DNA from: Strigamia acuminata
Lineage: Eukaryota; Arthropoda; Chilopoda; Geophilomorpha; Linotaeniidae
Reading direction: 5' to 3'
Assembly (NCBI GenBank): GCA_949358305.1
Contig: OX442316.1
Span: 7,316,001 to 7,380,000 of the forward strand
DNA length: 64,000 nt
The stretch's first letter is position 1. Every line of letters begins with the position of its first letter. This document shows, piece by piece, positions 12,039-23,010 of the stretch. Under the pieces are notes generated by a model. The model was not told the DNA's origin, did no database searches, and saw only the letters and a list, made by a program, of their open reading frames with translations. Made by a program: the position numbers and the translations under genes.

Positions 12039-14639
12039 ATGAGGAATAAGAACCGCCTTGGTTTGCAAGCTTGGCTGCAGAAATTACTTCACGAAGATCG
12101 TTTTCCGCAGCAATTGTGGTGGGTGGATAAAGAAAAACAGGTATTCGCCATCAGATGGACGCATGGACACCGCTCAACTTTCGATGCCGATATCGACTCG
12201 GTTCTTTTTCATGAATGGGCGAAATACACAAGTAAAATCTCATTTATTTATTTATAACAATAATTCGTGTTTTCGTTATTTATTTATTTATTTATTTTTG
12301 TTGCTTTATTATAAGGTTGACTTTTTTTTTCAAAATCTTTATTTCAAAACTTTTTTGTTTTAAATATTTGAAGTTTACTCGAGTTATTTTCAAGTTTCAA
12401 GACTCATTTCCTTTATAGGAGGAAACTAAAGGGTGAAAATATTATATATATTTCTCTTGATTCATTTAATTATTCAGTGTTAACTATTAAATATAAGCTA
12501 GTATAAATTTGTTAAAATTTATTCGATAAAAATATACACAGTCATTACTACCCTCCCTTAATTTATTTTTATCCATAGAATTTATTTCTAAATAAAATAG
12601 AACCCACAAACTCTCTTCTCCCCTCGTCTAAAGGAAGTAAATGCGCGAGAACGGGCAAATCAGGAGTTTTCCATGACCTTGACACAGTGAAGTGAAAGTG
12701 CGGTTTAAAGAAAAAAATAATTTTCTGGGCGGTAAATTATAATTTCTTATTTTCTTGGATTTTTAATTTTAATTTCTTATTTTCTTGGATTTTTAATTTT
12801 TATTATTATTATTTTTTCTTTTGCAAACTTTGATCGAAGTGCATAATCGAATGGTTTTAGGGTGCAGTTAAATTTTGACAAAAAAAAATTAAAAAGATAA
12901 GATATTGAATGACTCGCATGACGCATCCTATAATCTTTAAAAATATGTAAAACAAAGAATCACATCATTAAAATGAATTATGTATGCTAGAAAGAAGTTG
13001 AAGAACAAGTTGAAAACACGTAAATGGGGGATTGTTTTTCTCCGTTTTGATGATGAGAAACCGGGAGACCCGATTACTACAGCAGCAAAATAATTGTCCC
13101 CCGCCGCGGGGGTGTGCGCGGTACCGGTATACCGTACCGTGGTATTTTTTTTGACAGCGCAATACCGCGGTATTCGCCAAAATACCGCAAAACGGTATAC
13201 CGCAAATACCGCAATACCGCAAATACCGCCCGTACCGCAAATACCGCACCAATACCGCAATACCGTAAATACCGCAAATACTGCAATACCGCAAATACCG
13301 CTTCGAATAGTGCTTCGTCGCTTCATTGCCGCTTCATTTGACAGTATATATGTATATATTATATATTTTATTATTTGAGTTGATTTTAATTCGAATCTGA
13401 TTCTAATTAATTCGTTTTAAACCGTATCGATGTCGATACGTTTTCGCGAAGTGTTCGAAATTCGCATCGTGCACGCATCATTTTTATTACGTTTTTGCGA
13501 CATTTTCGCGTTTTGCAAAGTTGAATAATATTATGAATAATAATAAGTAATAAAATGCCACTGAACGTGGTTGAAAACGTGGTTGAAAACGATTCGAAGT
13601 TGAAAACACTTCGCGAAAACGTATCGGCATCGATATATTTTCAATATAGTTGCAAATTAATTACATACCGTAATTAGAATCACATCGGAAATAAAATAAC
13701 TGATGAAATGGTTTCTAAATGGTTTTTACAACCAAACCCAATTTTTTTTAAAATAAGTTTGATTGATTTTTTTTGAATTCTAATTGAATTTGCGGTATTG
13801 TTGCGGTATTTGCGGTATTGCGGTATACCGCACTCATTGCGGTATTTGGCAAATACCGTACCGCACTCGCCTGGAAAAAATACCGCACAAGCCTCACCGT
13901 CGCTCTTGTTGTCCAAAATCATGAGAAAATTCTGACTGATGCATGCAAATGGAATCAACATTATCCGATGGGAACATAAACATTTGAAAATAGAAACACA
14001 TGAAAGCGTTTACCGACAAACTTATACTTTAAATTTTTTGGTTTTCTCAAGTTTTTGGTTGTAATTAGTGATGAGTTCCCCTTTCGTATTCAACATACAG
14101 TCAAGTGTAATTATTGAAGTTTTATATGGTAGACTCTTTTCAGTTTGCAGAAGCTTTAAATGTGCAAACATAATTAGCTTCCTGCGCTCCTTTGATCATA
14201 TTTTTCTCATTCCACATGCTATTGTGCAGTTGGAATTGCTTTGCATTGAGACAAATGTAATAAGACAGTTAGCAGTTGGCTAACCAAAACGACATTGTAA
14301 ATTTCAGAAAATGCGAATTCAAGATCAGCTGACGCCAAAATATGGAAAGCGACGTTCAGATGCGCCTTGGACAGTGTCTCTTCGCTGGAAAGAATCAATA
14401 AGAATCCAGACCAGAAAGGAAATAAACCGGCAACCCGTTTATACAAGTTTGTTAAAAAAGTCGATGTTAAAAGAAAACGCAAGACAACACGCTCACAACG
14501 CGCAGCAATCGAAACACGTCAACTTGACACTTACGATGAGTATTTAGCTGAACCATTAGTTGATTTTGTTAGCAACGAATTGGACGAAATAATGAGAAAT
14601 AATGAATGGCCGAATTTCTTATATGAATTCTATTTTTGA
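12039..14639 (+). CDS. Short interferon regulatory factor (IRF DNA-binding domain plus small tail)
   Basis: Exon 1 (12039-12231) and exon 2 (14308-14639) sum to 525 nt = 174 aa. Exon 1 encodes NRLGLQAWLQKLL, LWWVDKEKQVFAIRWTHG and VLFHEWAKY, that is four of the IRF tryptophans in their usual spacing. Exon 2 continues without a break: IWKATFRCALDSV, which is the IRF recognition helix with its Arg-Cys pair, then KPATRLYKFVKKVD, a basic KRKRKTTR stretch and an acidic C-terminus ending in NEWPNFLYEFYF. IRFs are nuclear transcription factors that bind GAAA-type elements. The usual C-terminal IRF-association domain is absent and the whole protein is about half the length of vertebrate IRF1. The start could instead be the in-frame ATG at 11925. 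A further alternative exon cannot be excluded. Confidence 0.85.
12755..12800. repeat. Two tandem copies of a 31-bp AT-rich unit
   Basis: AATTTCTTATTTTCTTGGAT followed by TTTTAATTTT occurs twice back to back. It lies in the IRF intron and has no evident function. Confidence 0.6.
13110..13900. mobile_element. Palindromic element of ATACCGCA repeats in the IRF intron (fold-back type)
   Basis: The left arm (about 13117-13310) is built of ATACCGCA/AAATACCGC repeats and the right arm (about 13795-13885) is the same in reverse complement. Both arms share an ordered outer part: a GGTATTTTTT block, a TTTGCCAAATACCGC-like block and then the array. A second nested inverted pair lies inside (ATCGATGTCGATACGTTTTCG at about 13426-13450 against its complement at about 13608-13634, including the motif TTTTCGCGAAGTGTT), and GATTCTAATTA is inverted at about 13399 and 13672. 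There is no real coding frame; the open frames here are repeat translation. It looks like a non-autonomous fold-back transposon, but no target duplication could be set. Confidence 0.65.
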
Positions 14640-17600
14640 ATTTTTACGAAATCCTGAAAATACTTAATTTTTATATATCTGTGTTTTAATTTATAACTGA
14701 ATATAAATCAATACAACTGATTGTTCCAATATATTCATCGACAAAGTCAATCTATGAAGCATTCGTACCTGTATAATTTTGTATGTGAATGTGAAATGAT
14801 ATACAAAAAGTTTGAGAGCATTATACCAAATTATTTTGATTTATAAAATAGTTGCAGAATCATGTATATTAAACGTTTTGTTCGTGATGTATAGACTCAC
14901 AAATTCTGTTTTTCAATCTTCAATATTAAAGAGTTTGACAGAAAAGAGATGGATTCGAAAATTTTCTTTTTCATGAAACTGCCCAAAAAGTAATTGAAAA
15001 GAGTATAACAACTATGTTCTACAAAAGTTTTTTTTTAAAGCTATTGTGCCACCTGGGGAGACAAAAATGCCCAGTTCATTACTGTGAAGATGTGAAACAT
15101 TTTTTAAAAGAACTGAGAAGATAGTTTTAGACCAGTTTTTCTGATAGGTGAAGAGGGAAGACTGAGGTCCTTCAAAGAGGTGCTGTAAAATATACTGCCA
15201 AACTTTAACACCAGAGTGAATCAGTTGCAAGGCACAACTGGAGTGTCGCGGTTATAAAGGAACCATAATATTTAATTTAAAAAAGTATATATTTTCAGCA
15301 ATAAGACAAAATGACATGACAAACAAGTGATTACTTCTAGCCCATGAGTCAAAAAATAAATAAATGCTATAACATTTCTGAACTTTTTAGTCAACACAAT
15401 GAGATGGTGTTGCCCTGGGCAGGGGTTGTAGGATAAAAGCCATGTCATCAACCCCTTGACCATTCATCACACCCAAGGTAACTAGAATAACATCTCCTTG
15501 ACTGGACGAGCTAATACGAGTAGAGAATTCGTTTTGAATTTTGACTTTTTTTTTTAACTTGTATGGTCAGTTCAAATACAAAACGCTTGCACATTCGCAT
15601 GGTTGGTTGGTTGCCCTACGTACATAGGGTATTCAGTTACTGGGTCTAAAGTGTAAAACCTCCTGCACTACAGTTTTCGCCCGGTGTCTTGATGCTAAAT
15701 TCGTACTGCACATCTCATTCTGCGCAGATGATTTTCTAATTTGGAATTTAGTATTAAGTCTAATATTAGGCCTAATAATGCTAAAATAAAGTAAATAAAC
15801 AACAATATTTTGGTACTACGCTGAAAATTACTTTTATTAAAGAGTTTATTGTTGTTTATTTACTTTATTTTAGCATTATTAGGCCTAACATTAGGCTGCT
15901 AAATAACAACTGGAATTAGAAAATCGTCTGTGCAGAATGGGATGCACAGTATGATTTTAGCATCAAGATACCAGGCGCGAAGTGTAGTTCAATCTAGCGG
16001 GAGGTATTGAATGGCAATGGAGGTGAAGATTAGTTATGTTCGTCCGAAACGAAGTTTATTGATCCGACACCCGGTCACTTTCAAGCCGAATTTACCTCAT
16101 CCTTTTACTTGTCATTTATGGTGGCTACAAATCTCTCCTTGTGGAGCATGGTGGAGCATGGTGCTCTTCACCTTGTCACCATTTCGGTTAGAATTGTGAT
16201 CTCAGGCAACTGATCACAATTTTCCCGTCTATTAAACATTTTCTGACGCTCACCAACTATTCAAGTTTTCTGATCCTCATTTAATTCTTCATTCCAAGTT
16301 CACATCAATTTAATGAATACATGGAATCACCTTTCATACCGAAATTGACTAATGACTACAGCGATATCTGATCAGGTCTGATCAGCCTGGACCAGATGTC
16401 TAGCAATGTCACATTTGAACTGAAATCTTAGCCTGAGACGACAATAACGAGTGAATTGAATTGAATTACAAGACTTACGAATACCGTACTCGGAACCTAC
16501 ACCGAGCGATGTTTATATTCTATTTTTTACGTTAATTCTATCAATCAATTGATCGTACATTCGTTTATAACGTTTTGAGAAAGAAATTTGTTGAATATCA
16601 TGTATTTCTAAATATTTAATTATCTAATTTTTATTATTGTTACAAAATCAGGTATATTTCATTTCTATTAGAAAGGTGGCCCATGCTAAGGGTTTGGTAA
16701 TGTTACTACATCTTAGTTCTTTCCCTCTTCGTTGGGTATTATTACATCATTATACATGCTGGATATCAATCAGTTGGAAAACAATTTGAACTTCCGAGGT
16801 CTTAATATTATGAATGGAATTTTATGCCGTTACTATAAATTTTTTCATCCACTCACGGAGATCACGACCTAACGACCTAACGACAATGTTGTCAGACCCC
16901 GTGCGAAGATTACAACAGCCAAACAAATATTTATCAGATTTGATAAGATGAACAAAGTCCGAGGAAATTCGCAGAATCACGCTGAGTGTTAATGGGAAAA
17001 CCAACAGAAAAGATGAGATGAGGCACGTAAACGTTTATATATACACGTATAAGTATATAAATATACAATTTTTTTTACTATTATCTCGCAGAGAAAATAA
17101 AGATATTATATAACCGGAAGATGTCATTCAAAATACTTAATTTTTATGTTTTTATGTCAAAATCAAGGTCTAAAGAATTTTTAAATTATTTCTTAATGTT
17201 AATTCCTATATCCAAGTAACTTTCCAAACAAAACAACTCCAACTCTGGATATTCGAACATCGCCATATTTCCAGTTAATAAAAAATTGAGTTTTTTTAGT
17301 CGTAATAAATGTCAGCAGTTTTTTATGACCTCAGTTGCCTCCTATATCATATCACGATATTTCCTGTCATTTTAAATATCAATATTTATTGTTTTCGTAT
17401 TTCATTACGGCAATACAAACTGTTAAACTTATCTCCAACACATCTGATTTATGACTCAGAAAATTAATTTTTTATTGCAAAGATTTCTCTAATTGGGCTA
17501 TTTATTATGTAATATCATTTTTTTTTTAAATCGCAAGTAAGAAACTACTTCGTATTTAGCCTCGATTTTCCCATTGACGGATGGAACATCCTTTAACATG

Positions 17601-17680
17601 TGTAATTAAAAAAAAAACTATTTAAGCGTAATTAAAAAGAGACACGAGATGTGGGAGTAAAATTGAAAATTGTAAGCACT
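14640..17680. other. Gene-poor 3-kb stretch between IRF and EHMT
   Basis: No exon with recognisable homology was found on either strand. The longest frames (about 15012-15230 and 15272-15463, minus strand) show no family motif. The only structured item is the inverted-repeat element at 15658-16005. The rest is AT-rich intergenic sequence. Confidence 0.4.
15658..16005. mobile_element. Fold-back MITE, about 348 bp, with about 145-bp terminal inverted repeats
   Basis: The left arm starting ACCTCC at 15658 and the reverse complement of the right arm ending GGAGGT at 16005 share long blocks: GTCTTGATGCTAAA, CATTCTGC, GATTTTCTAATT, TTAGGCCTAATAATGCTAAA and GTAAATAAACAACAATA. The loop is about 50 bp. 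There is no coding capacity. Target duplications could not be defined by eye. Confidence 0.8.
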
Positions 17681-18162
17681 TTTTGAAAACCTCTGTAAAA
17701 CCACAAAAGAAAATACCATCTCTGCGCGTGTATCGCCGTGTGGACCCGTCCATCAGAACACGTCAAGAAACCCAACCCGGTTCGCGCCATTACGAGGAAC
17801 AAATCCCGCGTGTTCACAAGCGCCATCTTGCGACAAGTAGGAAAAACAATTTTGGAAAAGCGTCTTTATTGTTTGCAAAACTTCTTAACTTCGGTGTTAT
17901 TGTAGTTGATTGCTTCAGTAAACCACCAGTAAGTAATCGCCATTCTTCATATCTAATTACCTATGCACACATTAAAACATTAGTTCTTTTAATTTACAGC
18001 AAAGCACGCTCTCAAAAACAATTTCATACACACATATACGTATAGGTCACATATTTACCGGCACGTAGAGACCGCGTATTGGGCTTCATTTATACAATCG
18101 CCCATTGCCCTTGGCCCGCATTGTTTCACTGCGCGTCACACAGAGTGGGAACTTGGGGATCT
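17681..18162 (+). promoter_or_regulatory. Putative EHMT promoter and 5' leader
   Basis: This stretch is richer in G+C and CpG than its surroundings and includes GCGCCATCTTGCGAC near 17820. The frame of the EHMT start stays open upstream, but MAEMNQ at 18163 has a good context (CTATGG). No TATA box is visible. The call rests only on base composition and position. Confidence 0.35.
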
Positions 18163-21100
18163 ATGGCGGAAATGAATCAAGAAAATACCGGTATGGATTT
18201 AGGAACGTCTCTTCCGTCGGTTTCGGGCGATACGCCAAGCGGTCCGAACCTGGTTTTTGCAGATAGTTTCAAAAATATATTGAGTTCTGTCCTAAAAACT
18301 AATCTTGGTCAAGTTTTGAAAAGTCGTGGCGATAAAATTGCAAATCGGCCTCCCGCGGCGTTGCAAACTGATGCGGCGGGGTTTACGTTCAGATCGAAGT
18401 TTATAAAAATTGAAGAAAGTGAAAGTGAAGGGAAAATAAATTCGGCGCGGAAAAGTGTCGCCGATTCGCTTTTGTCCGGGAAAACGTCGAGAAAGCGAAA
18501 GATGAAAAATTTCAAAGGTGGAACTTATCAACTTTCAATCAAGCCGAATAAGACGTCGAAAAAGAGGAAAATTGAAAAATGCGAAAAAGAATCGGTCGGT
18601 GATGACGAAAACGGTCAAAATATCGACGAAGTTAACTCCAACCAAAGCGACTTTGCCGGTAAGTTGTAAAAAAAAAATAATCGATACATGTTTTATTAAT
18701 TCCAAACTTTGTTCGTAGACTATGCAGATACAAGCCGTAGTGTGGCAATTACGAATTCGAAAAAATCATTGTCGAATTCGTGGAATAACATTGAATTGCC
18801 GGCCAGTGAAGTGGTTTTGCCAGATTGGTTGAAGTCTACCAGCAACACGGGTATATAAATGATTTTTACGATAAAATATTTCATCTAACAATTTAATTTA
18901 TGCATAATTTATAGGCGAGCTTAGCAAAACATGGTCCGATTATTGTAACACGCGATCCGACGACCAAGAAGTACCGTTGGGTACTGTTTCCAGTACAGTA
19001 TTGCCACCTAATAATGTTAGTTTATTTAAATATTTCTACCGTAGCATATTTTTTTTAACAATTTTAAATTTTTTCAGGGTATAGTTTTATGCACTTGTAA
19101 AGAAAACATTTGTTTGCCGTTCGATTTAGTCGTGGAAAAAGAATCAATCTGTCAGGCTGTTGACAGCATTGATGAACGAGTAAGTTAGAATTACGCCTCC
19201 AAAATAGCTCGAATTAATTATTTTTGTTTACAGCTGGTTGGATGTCGCGGTGTTGTTAACGATGCGTCGACCATGAATCGTTCAGGCCGAAAAATCCCAT
19301 TTACAGCAATGTGTAATAGACATACAAAACGATTACACGAACATCATTGTTGTCCCGGTTGTGGATTGTTTTGCACTCAAGTAAATAAGAATGATTTTTT
19401 TTTACCGCTAGGCTTATTATTGATACTGTTTTGTTTATTTTTACTAGGGAGTGTTTATGCGTTGCTGCAATGGCGAAAATGGACCGAATGGTTCGATGCA
19501 TTTATTTCATGAACGATGCTGCGCAGTTTCCAAAGGCGAGGCCTTGTGTCCCCACTGCGGTGGATCGTCTGACTGGGCCCACGTCCGAACTCGAATCAAT
19601 TCGTCTCGTCCACTATTGCTTTTCAAACAGTAAATTAAAACAAATTTCAAGAGAAATTGTGATATTTATTTATTTATTATTTAGGTGTTCAGCTCGTAAT
19701 GGTGAAATTGAAGAGACGACGATACAAGATGTCAAGGATTTTGATTCGCCAGTTGCTAGTTTTAAGATTTCGGAGAATGGAAAAGAAATTACATCAGGTA
19801 ATTTAATTTAATTATTTTATTTTTTATTTTATTGTATTTTAATTATTTAATTTCATAGCTGGTTTGCCAATGGGTCCGGACCGCTCGGAACTCGAAGCGT
19901 TACTTTTAAATTTGTCGGTTGAACGGCCGATGAATTTACGTTACACCATTAAGAGTTTCTACAATGCGGCTAAAAACGGAGAGGTGGAGAAGATTTTACA
20001 CATGTTAGCAATGAGGTACAATCCGAATCACAAATACGAGGAGTACGACAACGAAACTGCACTTCACGCGGCGTGTGCTAATGGTCAATTAATAACTTGC
20101 CACGTTTTACAGCAGGTGAGTTAAGCAATTTAAAATACTTGCGAATTTGTATTTAAAACGAATGTTTTTTATTTTAAAAGGCAGGAGCCATATTGGATTG
20201 TGTGGACGGCAATCTGCGCACTCCGTTGACAGCCGCAGTTGAAACCAAACAAACACTTATAGTTCGGTATTTAATTAGAGCTGGTGTGAATTTGGAAGCT
20301 CGGGTAAGGCATTTGATCGATTGAATGTGAATTAAATGTAATAACATGTGTTTTTAGGGAGAGGATGGAATGACTAGCATGCATATTGCTTCCAAAATGG
20401 GAAATATAGAAGCTTGCCGTTGTTTTTTTGAAACTGGCAAATTAAACATTAATTCGTTAGATGACGGTGGATGGACTCCACTTGTTTGGGCTGCTGAACA
20501 TCGCCATATTGATGTTGCTCGGTTTTTACTCAAGTGTGGAGCCGATCCTAATGTTCGAGATAACGTAAGTTTTAAGTTTTAAGTTAATTTAATTGTAATT
20601 GTGAATTTAATGTTTTTATTTATTTATGAATATTTTAGGAAGAGAATATTGCATTGCATTGGGCAGCGTTTTCGGGTAGTTCCGAAATATGCGAGTTGTT
20701 TTTGAATCGACAATGCGATCTTAATAGTGTGAACGAACATGGAGACACACCATTGTAACTATTTAACAAATTTTGTCTTGAAGTCGGAATTAATTTTTAT
20801 TTTTATTTCAGACATATCGCAGCACGTCAAGATAACTACGAATGCATCATGTTATTTCTCACCCGTAATGCCGATATAACTGCCAAAAACAAGGAAGGCG
20901 AAACTCCTATTAAGGTAACCAAGTTTTAAAAGTATATAACTAATTTATTTTAATGTGAAATTTTGGCTTTTTAGTGTTGTCTCGATAAAAATTCTCAATC
21001 TTGGATGGCACTCAGTATGAGTCGACAACTGAAACATTTTTCAAAGTCAAGCGTGGGTCGTTCCGAGCACGTTTTGCACAGAGACGTCACGCGTGGAAAA

Positions 21101-22552
21101 GAGATGAGTCCGATACAATGCGTTAATGGCGTGGATGACGAGTCGTTTCCAGTTGATTATTTATACATAATTGAAAATTGTGAAACAACTCCGCTGAGTG
21201 TCGATCGTTGCATTACATCGTTGCAAAGCTGTAAATGCGAAGATGATTGTTCGTCGAGCAGTTGTGTATGCTCGTCGCTTAGTCTTAAATGTTGGTACAA
21301 TAAGCAAGGCAGGTTATTGCCCGAATTCAATTTGCTCGATCCTCCAATGATATTCGAATGTAATCGGGCTTGCCGTTGTTGGAAGAATTGTAATAACAGA
21401 ATAGTTCAACATAGAAACTTGTGAGTGGCAGTACAAAAGGTGAAATTATAATTTAATAATTTTTTTCTTTTTGTTTTTTAGGAGTCGGCTTCAGCTTTTC
21501 CGAACGCAAGGAAAAGGTTGGGGAGTGCGTGCATTACGCGATATTCCACGAGGAACTTTCATTTGCGAGTATGTTGGGGAATTAATTTCAGACTCTGAGG
21601 CTGATCAACGTGACGACGACTCGTATTTGTTTGATTTAGACAACAGAGTAAGTATTTTGTGATATATTTATTCGGCTAATCTAGAAAATAATTTAAATTT
21701 TTTGGTTTTTTAGGATGGAGAAACTTATTGTATTGACGCTCGGTACTACGGAAATATTAGCAGATTTATAAATCATCTATGTGAACCGAATTTAGTACCG
21801 GTTAAAGTATTTGTAGATCATCAAGATTTAAGATTCCCACGCATTGCATTTTTCAGCAGCCGGGATATTAAAGCGTATGAGGAATTAGGGTAATAATTAT
21901 TTATTATTTATCTAATTTTATGCAGTCATAACAACTTTTTTTTTAAATTTTAGTTTTGATTATGGAGAAAAGTTTTGGATTATCAAGTATAAAACATTCA
22001 CCTGTATGTGTCAGTCTGAAGGATGCAAATATTCATCGCATAGGATCCAGGAACTTCTGATTAAGTACCAACAGCTACAACAAGTAGACGCTAACGTGTA
22101 AGTGTTTAAGTTTTATTGTATTTTTATATTTACGAACATGTGAAAAATTTGAAAATGTTTTGGTGAATTTATTTGAAAGAAGGACTTTCGTTTATTTCGT
22201 AGTGATTACAATATTTTGTTTTTTTAAATATAATATCTATGATGGTGAAGTAAAGGTGAATTTAATCCCATGATTTATTAATTGGAAAAATGGGATGACA
22301 CTAAACTACAATGTTACACTTTTCACAAAAGGCACAGCCTCTAGTTTTTATAAATTAGCATAAGTCGTTTGGCAGATGAGATATAGTGAGATTGAGATCC
22401 TGATATATTTTCGTTGTGCGGTGTGAATATTTATTCGTTTCTAACTACATGGCATTTTTAATAGACGTGACTGTAAAAGGGCGAGTGGAACCAGAACCGT
22501 ACTGAGGAGGAAAAGAACGATATCAAAAAATAAGAGAAAGACAAAAAAATGA
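18163..22552 (+). CDS. EHMT: EHMT/G9a histone H3 lysine-9 methyltransferase (complete, 17 exons)
   Basis: Exons: 18163-18658, 18719-18850, 18915-19015, 19078-19179, 19234-19380, 19448-19629, 19685-19797, 19859-20115, 20181-20303, 20358-20564, 20639-20754, 20812-20914, 20975-21420, 21482-21647, 21714-21889, 21954-22097, 22465-22552; sum 3099 nt = 1032 aa. Order of domains: basic, Ser/Lys-rich N-terminus; Cys-rich region ([29 protein letters not shown]); ankyrin repeats (exons 8-12: [33 protein letters not shown]-like); pre-SET ([14 protein letters not shown]...[10 protein letters not shown]); SET ([40 protein letters not shown]); post-[15 protein letters not shown]. It mono- and dimethylates H3K9 in the nucleus; the ankyrins read the mark. 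The last small exon adds a basic tail ([15 protein letters not shown]); without it a TAA at 22099 would end the protein 28 residues earlier. Confidence 0.95.
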
Positions 22553-22778
22553 TTTTGAAATGTGAATAATTTAATACCGAGAGAGGGAATGCTCGTCTTA
22601 TGTGCATCTTTGGAGTTTGAACTGCTTTCTGAGTGATTAGCTAACAGAAATAAATAAATATATTTGAATTACCGTAAAAATAGTTTTAGCAAACAATTTC
22701 GATGTTTTACTATTGTTTTAGTGTTTTTATTTGAAATAAAAATTAGAAATCATTAGAGAAACATCGAAATTTTAACGA

Positions 22779-23002
22779 AGTGGCTACGTATTATTTTCAT
22801 GACGCGCTGTGATTGGTTGAGAGATACATTGATGAAAATAGTCGGTTTAATCTATGCTATTAAAAACTAATAAGGTTAGGTTTGGAATTTTGTAAGAAAT
22901 AATGAAGATAAAACCTTGAAAACATCGTTTTGAGGGAACGAACTGACATCAATAGATTTTAACCAATCACAGCGCGTCATTAAAATAATGAACGTAGCCA
23001 CT
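22779..23002. mobile_element. Small inverted-repeat element (about 224 bp) between convergent genes
   Basis: AGTGGCTACG at 22779 and its complement at 23002 are the ends of arms of about 45 bp; both contain GACGCGCTGTGATTGGTT in opposite orientation (about 22801 and 22959-22980). It has no coding content. The right end lies only 8 bp past the CEMIP-like stop codon, so the element probably forms part of that gene's 3' UTR. The ends resemble hAT termini (CAGTGGC), but no clean 8-bp duplication was found. Confidence 0.65.
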
Positions 23003-23010
23003 GCCAGATT

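Noticed and set aside
12937-13378. Several overlapping open frames (Arg/Tyr-rich, about 70-130 aa) on both strands
   Set aside because: They are translations of the ATACCGCA repeat array and show no protein family.
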